DNA of 37,136 nt from Acidimicrobiaceae bacterium (GTDB taxonomy: Bacteria > Actinomycetota > Acidimicrobiia > Acidimicrobiales > RAAP-2). Shown piece by piece: positions 16,350 to 24,958 of this stretch; the stretch's first letter is position 1; every line of letters begins with the position of its first letter. Below the pieces are notes generated by a model. The model ran no database searches and was not told the origin of the DNA. It was given only the letters and a program-made list of their open reading frames with translations. Location: the NCBI GenBank assembly GCA_003158855.1, contig PMLJ01000015.1:1049-38184 (forward strand). Reading direction: 5' to 3'. Position numbers and translations under genes: made by a program.

Positions 16350-18044
16350 CTAGAGAATGTCGTCGCGGTGCGCCAGTTCCTTGGCGGGGCCGTTCAGCCA
16401 GTCGCGCAGCGCCTTCGTGGCCCGACAGTCATCCTCGTTGTACTCGAGTATTCGAAGGCGAGACGCCAAGGCGACCTCAGAATCATCGCCAACGGCCACC
16501 TCGTACCACAGCATCGACGCCTCGCCGCTCGGATTCGCGTCGCGCCAGCGAAAGCCACTCGCCATCGCCAACTGCTTCAGCCCGAGCGGTCCCTCGGTCT
16601 GGATCTGGCGCTGCGCGAGCTCGTGCAGATCAATCCATTGCGTCGGGGAGGCGTTGCGGAACGCGTTGACCTCTGTTCGCGACGGTCCTCCCTCCACCTG
16701 GTGTTCGACGGCCCGGTTCATCGCGCCATCCTCCGCCTGGGCCCAAAAGCAATAGGCCGCGATGGTCCGCCCTTGGCGCTCGCAGAGGGCGCGCAGCCCG
16801 GTGAACCAACTCCAGAATTCACTGAAGATCCTGGATTCGGCCTCGCCGGACAACTCCCCCCACTCAACGAAGGCCCGGTAGCCGGCCTCGACTCCGTCCA
16901 CGTGACGATTCACGCTCACGCTGGCGCCCCAGAGGTACGTCGCGTCGTCGTAGCTCTCCATGTCGACATCGACCTCGATGTCGGCCGTCGGGCACCCCAT
17001 CTGCGACGGATCAACAGTGCGCAGTGAACTCGAGCGCTCGTGGGCGCGCGCACGGTAGATGAGGTCGTCGAGTTTGTCGATCACCCGCCCTAGATGGTCC
17101 TCGCGTTGAAACTCCTCGCGCGGAGCGAGCGCCTTGCCACGTGCGGACCTGGCGCGAGCGGGATCCAGCCGTGCCAACTGGGCTCGGGTGTCGACCCCGT
17201 GCTCGTGGAGCATGATCTGTTGCCCCACGCCGGTGAACCTCGTGAGCGACACGTCGTCGATCTCCTCGAGCTGGGCTTCGCAGTGGGCGGCGTAAGGGCA
17301 ATCGAGGCACTCCCGGTGCCAGTAGGGCGACGTGGGGAAATCGCCGCCCGCTTCGCGCCAGTGGTCGTGAGCTTCGAGAATCAGGAGCCGTTCGGCGTAG
17401 AGCCGGTCATAGGCCGCCAAGTTGAAGCGCGGGTAGTTGTCGCTCGCGAGGTCGAACCACCACACGCGGCGGTGCCGGTCGACCATCGCCGCGCGGCCGG
17501 CAGGGTCACCGTGGCCGAGCGCTTGAAGAACGCGGGTGGCGTGGGCGAGGGCGATACCGTTTCGAGTTACGGTCAAAGTTGACCTCGGCCCGAATCCGTC
17601 GGTGAACGAAGCGTCGGACGGCAAGAGACGGGCGACCGAGCCCTCGAGCAGACGACGGGTGGTGGCGGCCTCGATAATCTCGTTCTTCTTGATGATGATC
17701 GGCGCGTAGATGAACCTCTCCTCCGAGCGTCCGACGCGCACTAGCGCGTGCACCGATGAACGCCGACGTCCCTCGACGTCGTTCGCGAGCCGCGGACGCA
17801 GGATGAGCTCGGCTCCCTCGTCGAGCAGCGACATCGTCTCGTCGGGGTTGGCCGGCGCGACGGCGTTCGGGTGCTTCTCTCGAATCTCCGCGATTGTGTG
17901 GAGTCGATGCTCTTCGGCGTCGCGTCGCCGCTTCTCCATTTCCCCGGTGACCGGAGGGCGGACGAAGTCGAACGGCTGGCCCCGGTTGAGTGCGACCCGA
18001 TGAACGCAGGCGAGGATTTCGTCGCTGCGAAGGAGATCTGCCAC
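16350..18044 (-). CDS. TM0106-family RecB-like nuclease with RNase H-like domain
   Basis: A 564-residue protein with an N-terminal RecB/Cas4-like half and a C-terminal RNase_H_2 (YprB-type, DEDD exonuclease fold) half. C13 together with C246, C249 and C255 (CxxCx5C) form the cluster expected to hold a 4Fe-4S centre, as in Cas4 and AddB. The C-terminal half keeps DxE (D361, E363), WIDLHELA and YNEDDCRATKAL. In the N-terminal half, positions that normally read GRADLL and DTK read SVHALV and IIKK, so the RecB-type site looks inactive. The GTG start at 18044 is preceded 6 nt upstream by TAGGCT. A DNA or RNA processing role is likely but uncharacterised. Confidence 0.85.
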   Translation of the reverse strand: MADLLRSDEILACVHRVALNRGQPFDFVRPPVTGEMEKRRRDAEEHRLHTIAEIREKHPNAVAPANPDETMSLLDEGAELILRPRLANDVEGRRRSSVHALVRVGRSEERFIYAPIIIKKNEIIEAATTRRLLEGSVARLLPSDASFTDGFGPRSTLTVTRNGIALAHATRVLQALGHGDPAGRAAMVDRHRRVWWFDLASDNYPRFNLAAYDRLYAERLLILEAHDHWREAGGDFPTSPYWHRECLDCPYAAHCEAQLEEIDDVSLTRFTGVGQQIMLHEHGVDTRAQLARLDPARARSARGKALAPREEFQREDHLGRVIDKLDDLIYRARAHERSSSLRTVDPSQMGCPTADIEVDVDMESYDDATYLWGASVSVNRHVDGVEAGYRAFVEWGELSGEAESRIFSEFWSWFTGLRALCERQGRTIAAYCFWAQAEDGAMNRAVEHQVEGGPSRTEVNAFRNASPTQWIDLHELAQRQIQTEGPLGLKQLAMASGFRWRDANPSGEASMLWYEVAVGDDSEVALASRLRILEYNEDDCRATKALRDWLNGPAKELAHRDDIL

Positions 18045-18050
18045 GGACGA

Positions 18051-18056
18051 AGCCTA
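18051..18056 (-). promoter_or_regulatory. Probable -10 hexamer of the TM0106-family gene
   Basis: Minus-strand TAGGCT lies 6 nt before the GTG at 18044, predicting a leaderless mRNA. No -35 or Shine-Dalgarno motif is seen. Confidence 0.5.
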
Positions 18057-18172
18057 CGAGCCCGCCAGGCCCCGCTGCGTCAAAGTGTCCGACCGCGCGT
18101 GCGCGTCGCCGAGCGTTGCCAATTCACGCGGGCTCGCGACTCGATCACCAGCGCGCCCCCTTGCGACCAAGA

Positions 18173-18187
18173 CCCCGCCTTGCGGGG
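18173..18187 (-). terminator. Probable terminator of rnpB
   Basis: A CCCCGC-3 nt-GCGGGG perfect hairpin lies about 8 nt beyond the 3' end of RNase P RNA on the minus strand, followed by the weakly T-rich TCTTGG. Location and stem strength support termination although the T tract is poor. Confidence 0.55.
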
Positions 18188-18194
18188 AGAAAGG

Positions 18195-18568
<374 letters not shown>

Positions 18569-18573
18569 CCACA

Positions 18574-18602
18574 ATTCTGACACACGCGCCCGTTGATGAC
18601 AA
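18574..18602 (-). promoter_or_regulatory. rnpB promoter
   Basis: On the minus strand TTGTCA (18602-18597) and CAGAAT (18579-18574) are separated by 17 nt, matching the -35/-10 consensus at five and four positions. This places transcription start near 18567-18569, just before helix P1. Confidence 0.8.
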
Positions 18603-18630
18603 GAGACGTTTGAGGGTCCCCATCGGGCGA

Positions 18631-18636
18631 TAGCCT
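18631..18636 (+). promoter_or_regulatory. Probable -10 hexamer of xseA
   Basis: TAGCCT lies 6 nt before the GTG at 18643. TTGAGG 15 nt upstream of it could be a weak -35. The spacing to the start codon predicts a leaderless mRNA. Confidence 0.5.
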
Positions 18637-18642
18637 CGCGAC

Positions 18643-19917
18643 GTGACTCTTGACGACACTTCGAGTGACGAGACAATTCTTGAGGTTGGCCAGTTCTATG
18701 AACTTCTGACCGCTCAGCTCGAGTCGGCGTTCGGTCGTCGCCATCCTCGTTGGGTGCGCGGGGAGATCGCGAAGGTCTACGAGAAGGTGCATCTCTACGT
18801 CGATCTCGTTGATGCGGGTTCCGCGTCATCGGACACCAAGCGGCCGGTACTCAACGCTCATTGCTGGGGTTCGCAGTGGAATCCATTGAAGAAGAAGCTG
18901 GCCGCCGACGGCGTCACTCTGAAGCCGGGAACCATCGTCAGTTTCTTTGGCTACGTTGACGTCTATGCGCCCCAGGGCCGGATCGGCTTCACCGTCACGG
19001 CAGTCGATGTGGAAGGGCTCTTGGGTGACGTGGCCCGGCGGCGACAGGAGCTGGTCGCCCGCTTGCTCAGCGAGGGACTGCTGGAAGCCAACAAGCGACG
19101 CGTGCTCTCGCCGGTGCCGCTGCTCGTCGGCCTCGTGGCGAGTCCCGGCACCGAGGGTTACAGCGACTTCACGGGTCAACTCTTGAATTCGGGCTACGGG
19201 TTCGAAATTACACTGGTCAAGACCGCGGTCCAGGGCGAGGCGGCCCCGCCCCAAATCGTCAGCGCCATCGAGACCCTCGACGAGCACGGCGTTGACATCA
19301 TCTGTCTCGTGCGCGGCGGCGGCTCCAAGGGGGACCTCGCCTGCTTCGATGACGAGCGGGTGGCGCGCGCGATCGCCAAGGCATCGACTCCGGTTTTTAC
19401 CGGCATCGGCCACACCGGGGACGAGTCGATCGCGGACATGGTCGCCCACACGCGGGCCATAACGCCGACCAAACTCGGCGAGGAGATTGCGAACATCGTC
19501 GCCCAGTGGGATCAGCGCTACCTTCGCATGCCCGCACAGAAGGTGTTGAACGCCACCGAAGCCATCCTCGACGAGGCGGCCGAGTACGTCGCTGAACGCC
19601 GGCGCACCATGATCTTCGCGGTGCGCGACCGCCTGCGTTCGGAGGAACGCCATCTCGGCAGCACTCGTCAGCGGCTCTGGCTCCAGAGCACGCACCTGCT
19701 CGACTCGGTGGCCCAGATGCTACAGAGCAACCGCCAGCTCCTGGGCGCCTACGATCCGAAGAAGCGCCTGGCGCAGGGATGGTCGATCGTGACGGGCGAA
19801 GGCGGGGGCGTCGTGCGGGCGCTGAAGGACGTACGAACTGGCGAAGTCGTCCGCGTGCTCGTGAGCGACGGAGCATTCGAATCAACGGTGACATCAAAGG
19901 ATGGAATGACATCATGA
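18643..19917 (+). CDS. xseA: Exodeoxyribonuclease VII large subunit
   Basis: The 424-residue catalytic subunit of exonuclease VII, which degrades single-stranded DNA to short oligonucleotides in repair. It has an N-terminal OB-fold (WVRGEIAKVYEKVHLYVDL, GTIVSFFGYVDVYAPQGR), then the catalytic core with GLVASPGTEGYSDF, the IICLVRGGGSKGDLACFDDE segment and GIGHTGDESIADMVAHTRAITPT, followed by a coiled-coil region and a short C-terminal basic domain (RLAQGWSIV). The family's GIGHExD appears as GIGHTGD. The GTG start fits the OB-fold position and the leaderless signal. xseB follows by an ATGA overlap. Confidence 0.95.
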   Translation: MTLDDTSSDETILEVGQFYELLTAQLESAFGRRHPRWVRGEIAKVYEKVHLYVDLVDAGSASSDTKRPVLNAHCWGSQWNPLKKKLAADGVTLKPGTIVSFFGYVDVYAPQGRIGFTVTAVDVEGLLGDVARRRQELVARLLSEGLLEANKRRVLSPVPLLVGLVASPGTEGYSDFTGQLLNSGYGFEITLVKTAVQGEAAPPQIVSAIETLDEHGVDIICLVRGGGSKGDLACFDDERVARAIAKASTPVFTGIGHTGDESIADMVAHTRAITPTKLGEEIANIVAQWDQRYLRMPAQKVLNATEAILDEAAEYVAERRRTMIFAVRDRLRSEERHLGSTRQRLWLQSTHLLDSVAQMLQSNRQLLGAYDPKKRLAQGWSIVTGEGGGVVRALKDVRTGEVVRVLVSDGAFESTVTSKDGMTS

Positions 19918-20123
19918 CAATTGGCGACTGGAACGAGGCGGCCAGCGAGCTGAACGCCATAGTGGCGTCCTTTGACGAGGGCGAAGTGTCGGTCGACGAC
20001 CTCTTCGTCAAGCTCGAGCGGGCAACGCAGATCATCGAGTCCCTGGAGGCGAGGCTCGAGGCGACCAAGGCCAAGGTGGAAGAGCTCGCGCCTCGGATCG
20101 CGCGCGTCGCCGAGGAACAATGA
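19914..20123 (+). CDS. xseB: Exodeoxyribonuclease VII small subunit
   Basis: A 69-residue all-helical protein that binds along the XseA coiled coil to form active exonuclease VII. It shows the family pattern NEAASELNAIVASFDEGEVSVDDL, then LERATQIIESLEARLEATKAKVEEL, close to the consensus of a short helix, the E-x-G/D-L turn and a long helix. The ATG overlaps the xseA stop (ATGA), and its own stop overlaps the next start, so translation of the group is coupled. Frames extending upstream of 19914 are xseA shadows. Confidence 0.93.
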   Translation: MTIGDWNEAASELNAIVASFDEGEVSVDDLFVKLERATQIIESLEARLEATKAKVEELAPRIARVAEEQ

Positions 20124-20833
20124 GCGACGGCTTCTACTTCCGCCAACTGCTCGCTGGTCGCGACTTCGCGATCGGCGACGACATGGCCCGACAGATGGTC
20201 AACTTCGTGTACGTTATCGGCGACCGCGAGACCGGTGAGGCCATTCTCGTGGACCCGGCGTACCGGCCTCGCGAGCTCGTCGAGCTCGTCGAGGCCGACG
20301 GGTTGAGGCTCACCGGGGCGGTCGCCACGCACTACCACTTCGATCACGTCGGCGGCAGTTTCATGGGTCACGATGTCGAGGGCATCCGCGAGCTGCTGGA
20401 GGTTGCTGACGTGCCGGTGCACGTGCAGGCCGCAGAGGTGGAATGGGTGACGCGCTCGACTGGGGTAGGGGCCGACACGCTCGTCGCGCACCAATCGGGA
20501 GACCACGTTCGCGTCGGCGGACTCGACGTCACGTTGATTCACACGCCGGGCCACACGCCGGGCAGTCAGTGCTTGCTGGCTGGCGGTCGCCTGCTCAGTG
20601 GCGACACCCTCTTCCTCGAAGGCTGCGGGCGGACCGATCTGCCGGGCTCGGACCCCGCGGAAATGTACCGGACGCTCACCCAGCGCCTGAGCGCGGTGAG
20701 CGACGACACCGTCCTGTTCCCCGGCCACATGTACTCGCCCGATCCCAGCGCGCGAATGGGCGACGTGCGCGAACACAACTACGTGCTCGCGCCTTCGTCG
20801 GCCGAGCAGTGGCTGGCGATGTTCGGGTCATGA
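20120..20833 (+). CDS. MBL-fold metallo-hydrolase (glyoxalase II-like)
   Basis: A 237-residue metallo-beta-lactamase-fold hydrolase. Metal ligands occur in order: THYHFDHVGG (HxHxDH) near residue 71, HTPGHTPGS near 139, SGDTLF (Asp) near 157 and FPGHMYSP near 200. The set fits glyoxalase II or persulfide-dioxygenase-like enzymes acting on thioesters or thiol adducts. An insert of about 20 residues between the first motif and the HVQAAE segment includes an acidic helix. It is coupled by ATGA overlaps both to xseB and to the downstream flavoprotein, suggesting a redox or thiol function with that flavoprotein rather than with exonuclease VII. Confidence 0.9.
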   Translation: MSDGFYFRQLLAGRDFAIGDDMARQMVNFVYVIGDRETGEAILVDPAYRPRELVELVEADGLRLTGAVATHYHFDHVGGSFMGHDVEGIRELLEVADVPVHVQAAEVEWVTRSTGVGADTLVAHQSGDHVRVGGLDVTLIHTPGHTPGSQCLLAGGRLLSGDTLFLEGCGRTDLPGSDPAEMYRTLTQRLSAVSDDTVLFPGHMYSPDPSARMGDVREHNYVLAPSSAEQWLAMFGS

Positions 20834-22056
20834 GCACGCTTCGTTCGTCCGACCACGTGATTGTCGTGGGCGGCGGGCTCGCGGGATGGCGCTTCGTCGA
20901 GGCGCTTCGTCGAGAAGGCTACGACGGCGCCCTGACGTTGATCGGCGACGAGCCCTACGCACCCTACGACCGGCCCCCGCTCTCGAAGCAGGTGCTCTCC
21001 GGCAAGTGGCACGTCGAGAAGACGCTGCTCGCGACGCCCGCCTTGGTGGAGAAGTGCGGGGTCACGATGCATCTGGGGGTACCGGTCACCGACCTCGATG
21101 TCGCCGCCACCACCGTGCGCCTGAGGAATGAGACGGCTATCAGTGGGACGCACGTGGTGATTGCGACCGGAGCCAAGGCGCGACGCCTCCCGTTCAGCGC
21201 GGATGCCCAGATCCACACCGTTCGAAGCCGCGATGACGTCTTCGGCCTCAACGAGGAACTATCGAGTCTGCCCGCCGCCAGCGTGATCGCGATCATTGGC
21301 GGTGGCTTCATCGGAGCCGAAGTCGCGACGTCGCTGCACTCGCGCGGCTTCGTCCCGCTCGTGCTCGAGGCGGCCGCGCGGCCGCTCGTGAACGTCCTTG
21401 GTCCCGAGGTCTCAGCGTGGCTCGCGGGCCTCGCCGGCGACGCGGGAATCGATCTCCGAAACGAGCAGCGGATCGCTGACGTCGTCGCCACCGACGATGG
21501 TCTTGTTGTCGTGTTCGCTGACGGCGGCACCCTCGCAGCCGCCGCGGTCATCGTGGGCGCGGGGGCAGTGACCAACGATGAATGGCTGAAGACCTCAGGC
21601 TTGACGATAGACAATGGCGTGGTCGTCGACGAGAACCTCATCGCCACCGAACGCATCGGTGCCATTGGCGACGTCGCTCGATTCATGTGGAGAAGCACCA
21701 CTGGCACCGAGCTCGTTCGAATCGAACACTGGCAGGTGGCGAACGACCACGCGGCGCATCTGGCGCGCTTCTGGACGGGCGGCGTGACACCCGCTGCGCT
21801 CATGGTTCCCTATTTCTGGTCCGACCAGTACGGCAAGAAGATCCAGATGCTCGGCCACGCTAAGCCGACCGACAAGGTGACGCGCGTGATCGGCTCGAGC
21901 GAAGAGGGCAAGTGGGTCGGGCTCTACTCGCGTGACGGCATCGTAACGGGCGTGGTGGCCTTGAGCCAGCCCCGTGCGCTGATGCTCTCGAAGATAGTGC
22001 TCGACGCACCCACCACCCTTGACGAGGCGCTGGAACGCTCGCCGTGGGCCAGTTAG
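20830..22056 (+). CDS. FAD-dependent oxidoreductase, ferredoxin/rubredoxin reductase type
   Basis: A 408-residue flavoprotein of the BphA4/putidaredoxin-reductase group that passes electrons from NAD(P)H to a small iron-sulfur protein. The FAD Rossmann motif is VVGGGLAGWR at about residues 12-20, followed by the group signature ALTLIGDEPYAPYDRPPLSK. The NAD(P)H motif is IIGGGFIGAE near 156. IGAIGDVARF supplies the second FAD contact, and a reductase C-terminal domain (VPYFWSDQYGKKIQMLG) closes the protein. No ferredoxin gene is adjacent. The ATG lies in an ATGA overlap with the hydrolase gene; the long frame reaching back to 20443 is a shadow. Its stop overlaps the convergent kinase stop by 4 nt. 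Confidence 0.92.
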   Translation: MSTLRSSDHVIVVGGGLAGWRFVEALRREGYDGALTLIGDEPYAPYDRPPLSKQVLSGKWHVEKTLLATPALVEKCGVTMHLGVPVTDLDVAATTVRLRNETAISGTHVVIATGAKARRLPFSADAQIHTVRSRDDVFGLNEELSSLPAASVIAIIGGGFIGAEVATSLHSRGFVPLVLEAAARPLVNVLGPEVSAWLAGLAGDAGIDLRNEQRIADVVATDDGLVVVFADGGTLAAAAVIVGAGAVTNDEWLKTSGLTIDNGVVVDENLIATERIGAIGDVARFMWRSTTGTELVRIEHWQVANDHAAHLARFWTGGVTPAALMVPYFWSDQYGKKIQMLGHAKPTDKVTRVIGSSEEGKWVGLYSRDGIVTGVVALSQPRALMLSKIVLDAPTTLDEALERSPWAS

Positions 22057-23504
22057 AACTGAACGCTGCTCAACTCTGGAATTGTCTTTTCCACGCGTTG
22101 AACCATCGAAGACCATTGGGAACGAAGAGCAAGACGCTCATCGTCGCGTAGTTGGGGCATGTACACGTCGACCGGCGACCAGAGCTTCTCGACGTCGCCG
22201 AGGGTCAGGTGGCCGGCGCTGACGAGCGCCATCAGGCCCGCGCCACGAGTAGTGGCCTCGCGCTGGGGAGAGATGGTCACCGCCAGTCCCGTGAAGTCGG
22301 CGAGCGACTGCACGAGGAACTTGTTCGCGCTCATGCCCCCATCGACGCGGATCTCGTCGATGGTCTCTCCGGTCTCAATCTGGGCGGCGTCGATGAGATC
22401 GGCGCCGCGATGGGCGATTCCCTCCAGGACGGCGCGGACCAGGTGGGCTTTCTTCGAACCGCGGGTGAGCCCGAAGAAGCCGGCGCGCGCGCCGAAGTCC
22501 CATTGGGGGGTTCCAAGCCCCGAAAGAGCGGGAACAAACCAGACGCCGTCGCTCGTGGGCACCGACGTCGCGACCACCTCGGAGTCGCCGGGATCGATGA
22601 TGAAGCCGAGGTCGTCACGAAGCCATTCGATGCAGGACCCTGCCGCGAGGGCGATGGCCTCGATGCCCCAGACGATCTTGGCGTCCTGGCTACGCGCAAC
22701 GACGGGAAAGCATCCCGAGGGAAATCGGTTCATCGTCGTCGGTCCGACTTCGCCGTGAACCATGTCCAGCATGGCCCCCGTCCCAAAGGTGATCTTGACG
22801 CCCTTGGTGATGCAGCACTGCCCGAAGAGCGATGCCGGCTGGTCCCCGATGAGCGCAGTGATCGGAGGCGAGCCCGGAAGGGCGCTCGCGATGCCGTGCG
22901 CTCCCATGGTGTCAACGATCTCGGGCATCATGGCGATGTCGAGTCCGAGAACGTCGATGGCGTGCTGATCCCATCCGTCGATGCCGACAGTCACCAGCCC
23001 GTTGACGCCCGCATTGGAGCGGTCGGTGACGTGCAAGTCGCCTTGGCTGAGGTGCCAGGCGATCCAGGTTTCGATCGTGGCGAACTTGAGCTCGCTGGCC
23101 GGGCGGCCCGAGTGCTTCACCAGCCACTGGACCTTTGTCGCTGATTGGTTCGGGGCGAGTCGCAGTCCTTCCCCTTGTAGGATGAGACAGTCGATGACCG
23201 TGCGCAAGTCCTGCCAACCGAGCGCGGGACCGACGGCCTCACCCGTCGCGGGATCGAACACTATGGTGGTCGCGCGCTGGTTCGTAATGCCCACGACGTC
23301 GCAGTCCCCGCCATCGGCCAGCGTTCGTCGCGCCAGGCTGAGAGCGACGCTCGCGATCTCAACGGCGTTGAGCTCAACCTCGCCAGGATTCGAGGTGGTG
23401 ATGCTGAGTGCCTGCTGATGGATGTGCGAAAGTTCACCCGAGACGTCGACCAAGGCTGTTCGAACCGTGGTGCTTCCGACGTCGATGGCGAGGGCCTTCA
23501 CCAT
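22053..23504 (-). CDS. FGGY-family kinase, glycerol-kinase-like with altered substrate pocket
   Basis: A 483-residue sugar/polyol kinase closest to GlpK. Conserved: DVGSTTVRT (ATP phosphate loop), ITNQR (R77), W97, the catalytic base D221 in GDQPASLFGQ, FGTGAM, PALSGLGTPQWD and RVDGGMSANKF. Compared from memory with E. coli GlpK, glycerol-contact E84 is Ala78 here, Y135 is Asn119, and the loop between R77 and that position is about 10 residues shorter. The substrate may therefore be a larger glycerol derivative. The start at 23504 overlaps the upstream flavoenzyme gene by 7 nt; a longer frame to 23696 is a shadow of that gene. It is the last gene of the glpD operon. Confidence 0.87.
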   Translation of the reverse strand: MVKALAIDVGSTTVRTALVDVSGELSHIHQQALSITTSNPGEVELNAVEIASVALSLARRTLADGGDCDVVGITNQRATTIVFDPATGEAVGPALGWQDLRTVIDCLILQGEGLRLAPNQSATKVQWLVKHSGRPASELKFATIETWIAWHLSQGDLHVTDRSNAGVNGLVTVGIDGWDQHAIDVLGLDIAMMPEIVDTMGAHGIASALPGSPPITALIGDQPASLFGQCCITKGVKITFGTGAMLDMVHGEVGPTTMNRFPSGCFPVVARSQDAKIVWGIEAIALAAGSCIEWLRDDLGFIIDPGDSEVVATSVPTSDGVWFVPALSGLGTPQWDFGARAGFFGLTRGSKKAHLVRAVLEGIAHRGADLIDAAQIETGETIDEIRVDGGMSANKFLVQSLADFTGLAVTISPQREATTRGAGLMALVSAGHLTLGDVEKLWSPVDVYMPQLRDDERLALRSQWSSMVQRVEKTIPELSSVQF

Positions 23505-24949
23505 GACGCGCCTCCAATGCCGAGCGCGCCGGGATTGAGGATATTGAGCGGATCGAAGACGGCCTTCTGCGAAACGAGCAGCGGGTAGGCGCTGGCAAGC
23601 GCTTCGGGGACGAAGCGAGCGCGATTCCGGCCGATACCGTGGTGGTGACTCAAGGAGCCTCCGCAGGTGAGCACCGTCCGTGAGGCCTCGTCCCACGCCC
23701 GGCGGTAGAAGGCCGTGTGGTCTCCCTCGGGCTTGCCCGCGAAAGTAAAGTAGAGACAGGCGCCGTCAATGTACGCGTGCGACTGATGCACCGACACGGC
23801 CAGCATGCCGTCGATGGCGCTGAGGGCCGCAACGACCTTCTCGCGCATGTCGGGCAGCGTCGACCACGGTCCGGCGACTTCGATCGTGTCGACGACGATG
23901 CCGTGCTCCCACAGCGGGGCGAGCGCGCTGACATCGTTGCGGTGGGCAATCCACGTCGCGACCAAGGACTGATCCAGGACGGAGGCCTGCGCGCACTCTC
24001 GGCGAACTATTTCCATGGTGGCTTCTACGAGGAGCTGGTCGCCTTCATCGAGCACGACGAGCGCGCAGTGGGGGACCTCGAAGTTCCTCAAGGTCTCGGT
24101 CTCGTCGTAGAGGCGAAGGACTGTGGGACGGGCGTCTCGTTGCATGATCCGCCGACACGCTTCGAGGCCCCCGGCGAAGGTGTCGAACCCATACGCCGCG
24201 CGCTGCTCGTAGGGGGCGACGGGGTGCATCGCCAAGGTGGCCTCAGTGATGATCCCCAACGTCCCTTCGCAGCCAATGAAGAGCTGCATGAGGTCGGGCC
24301 CGACCGCTTGGCGCGGTCCACGACCGCCGAGTTCAATGACGTCGCCGTTCGCGAGCACCACCGTGAGTCCGCGCACGATGTCCTCGATCTTTCCATAGCG
24401 ATTCGAATACTGTCCCGCGCCCCGGCACGCGATCCACCCGCCGACCGTCGCGAGTTCGAATGATTGGGGAAAGTGGCCGACGGTCCAACCACGATCCTTC
24501 ACGTAGGACTCGAGTTCGGGGCCGAAGGTCCCCGCTTCAACGTTCACGGTTCCCGAGATTTCGTCGATGGACACGATTCGATTCAGACCAGTGAGGTCGA
24601 GGGCGATTCCCCCGGTCGGGGCGACGGCACCGCCGACGACTCCCGATCGTCCTCCTTGGGCGGTGACGGCGGTGCAATGGTCGCTGGCGATTCGAAGCAC
24701 CGCGCTGACCTCGCTGGTCGAACGCGGAGCCACCACCACGCCGGGCCAGTGGGGCACGTGGCCGTTCGCCACCTCAAGGATCGACAGGGGCCACCAGTCG
24801 CGACCGTGCGCGGCGCGCTCGGACGCCGAGACGCCGTACGAGACGCCGGCGCGGTCAAGATCGGCCAGGAGCGCTACGGGCGCGGCGTCGGGCACTTCGT
24901 CACCGAACGATCCGGAAGGGTAGTCATTGGGCATTGTTGGTTTGGTCAT
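23498..24949 (-). CDS. FAD-binding oxidase/synthase resembling alkylglycerone-phosphate synthase
   Basis: A 483-residue flavoenzyme with an N-terminal PCMH FAD domain and a C-terminal FAD-oxidase domain. It matches alkyl-DHAP synthase (AGPS) segments: the GHFPQSFELATVGGWIACR stretch, then GQYSNRYGKIEDIV, LRLYDETE (Arg), CLYFTF (Tyr) and SHHHGIGR with three His at 435-437. In AGPS the corresponding Arg, Tyr and His residues catalyse replacement of the acyl group of acyl-DHAP by an alkyl alcohol, making ether lipids. Related bacterial proteins could instead be 2-hydroxyacid or polyol oxidases. It lies between glpD (9 nt gap) and the kinase (7 nt overlap), which favours a triose-phosphate or glycerolipid substrate. 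Confidence 0.85.
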   Translation of the reverse strand: MTKPTMPNDYPSGSFGDEVPDAAPVALLADLDRAGVSYGVSASERAAHGRDWWPLSILEVANGHVPHWPGVVVAPRSTSEVSAVLRIASDHCTAVTAQGGRSGVVGGAVAPTGGIALDLTGLNRIVSIDEISGTVNVEAGTFGPELESYVKDRGWTVGHFPQSFELATVGGWIACRGAGQYSNRYGKIEDIVRGLTVVLANGDVIELGGRGPRQAVGPDLMQLFIGCEGTLGIITEATLAMHPVAPYEQRAAYGFDTFAGGLEACRRIMQRDARPTVLRLYDETETLRNFEVPHCALVVLDEGDQLLVEATMEIVRRECAQASVLDQSLVATWIAHRNDVSALAPLWEHGIVVDTIEVAGPWSTLPDMREKVVAALSAIDGMLAVSVHQSHAYIDGACLYFTFAGKPEGDHTAFYRRAWDEASRTVLTCGGSLSHHHGIGRNRARFVPEALASAYPLLVSQKAVFDPLNILNPGALGIGGASW

Positions 24950-24958
24950 CGACGTGCC

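Noticed and set aside
19397-20776. A 459-codon minus-strand frame
   Set aside because: Antisense to xseA, xseB and the MBL hydrolase, all of which carry recognisable motifs.
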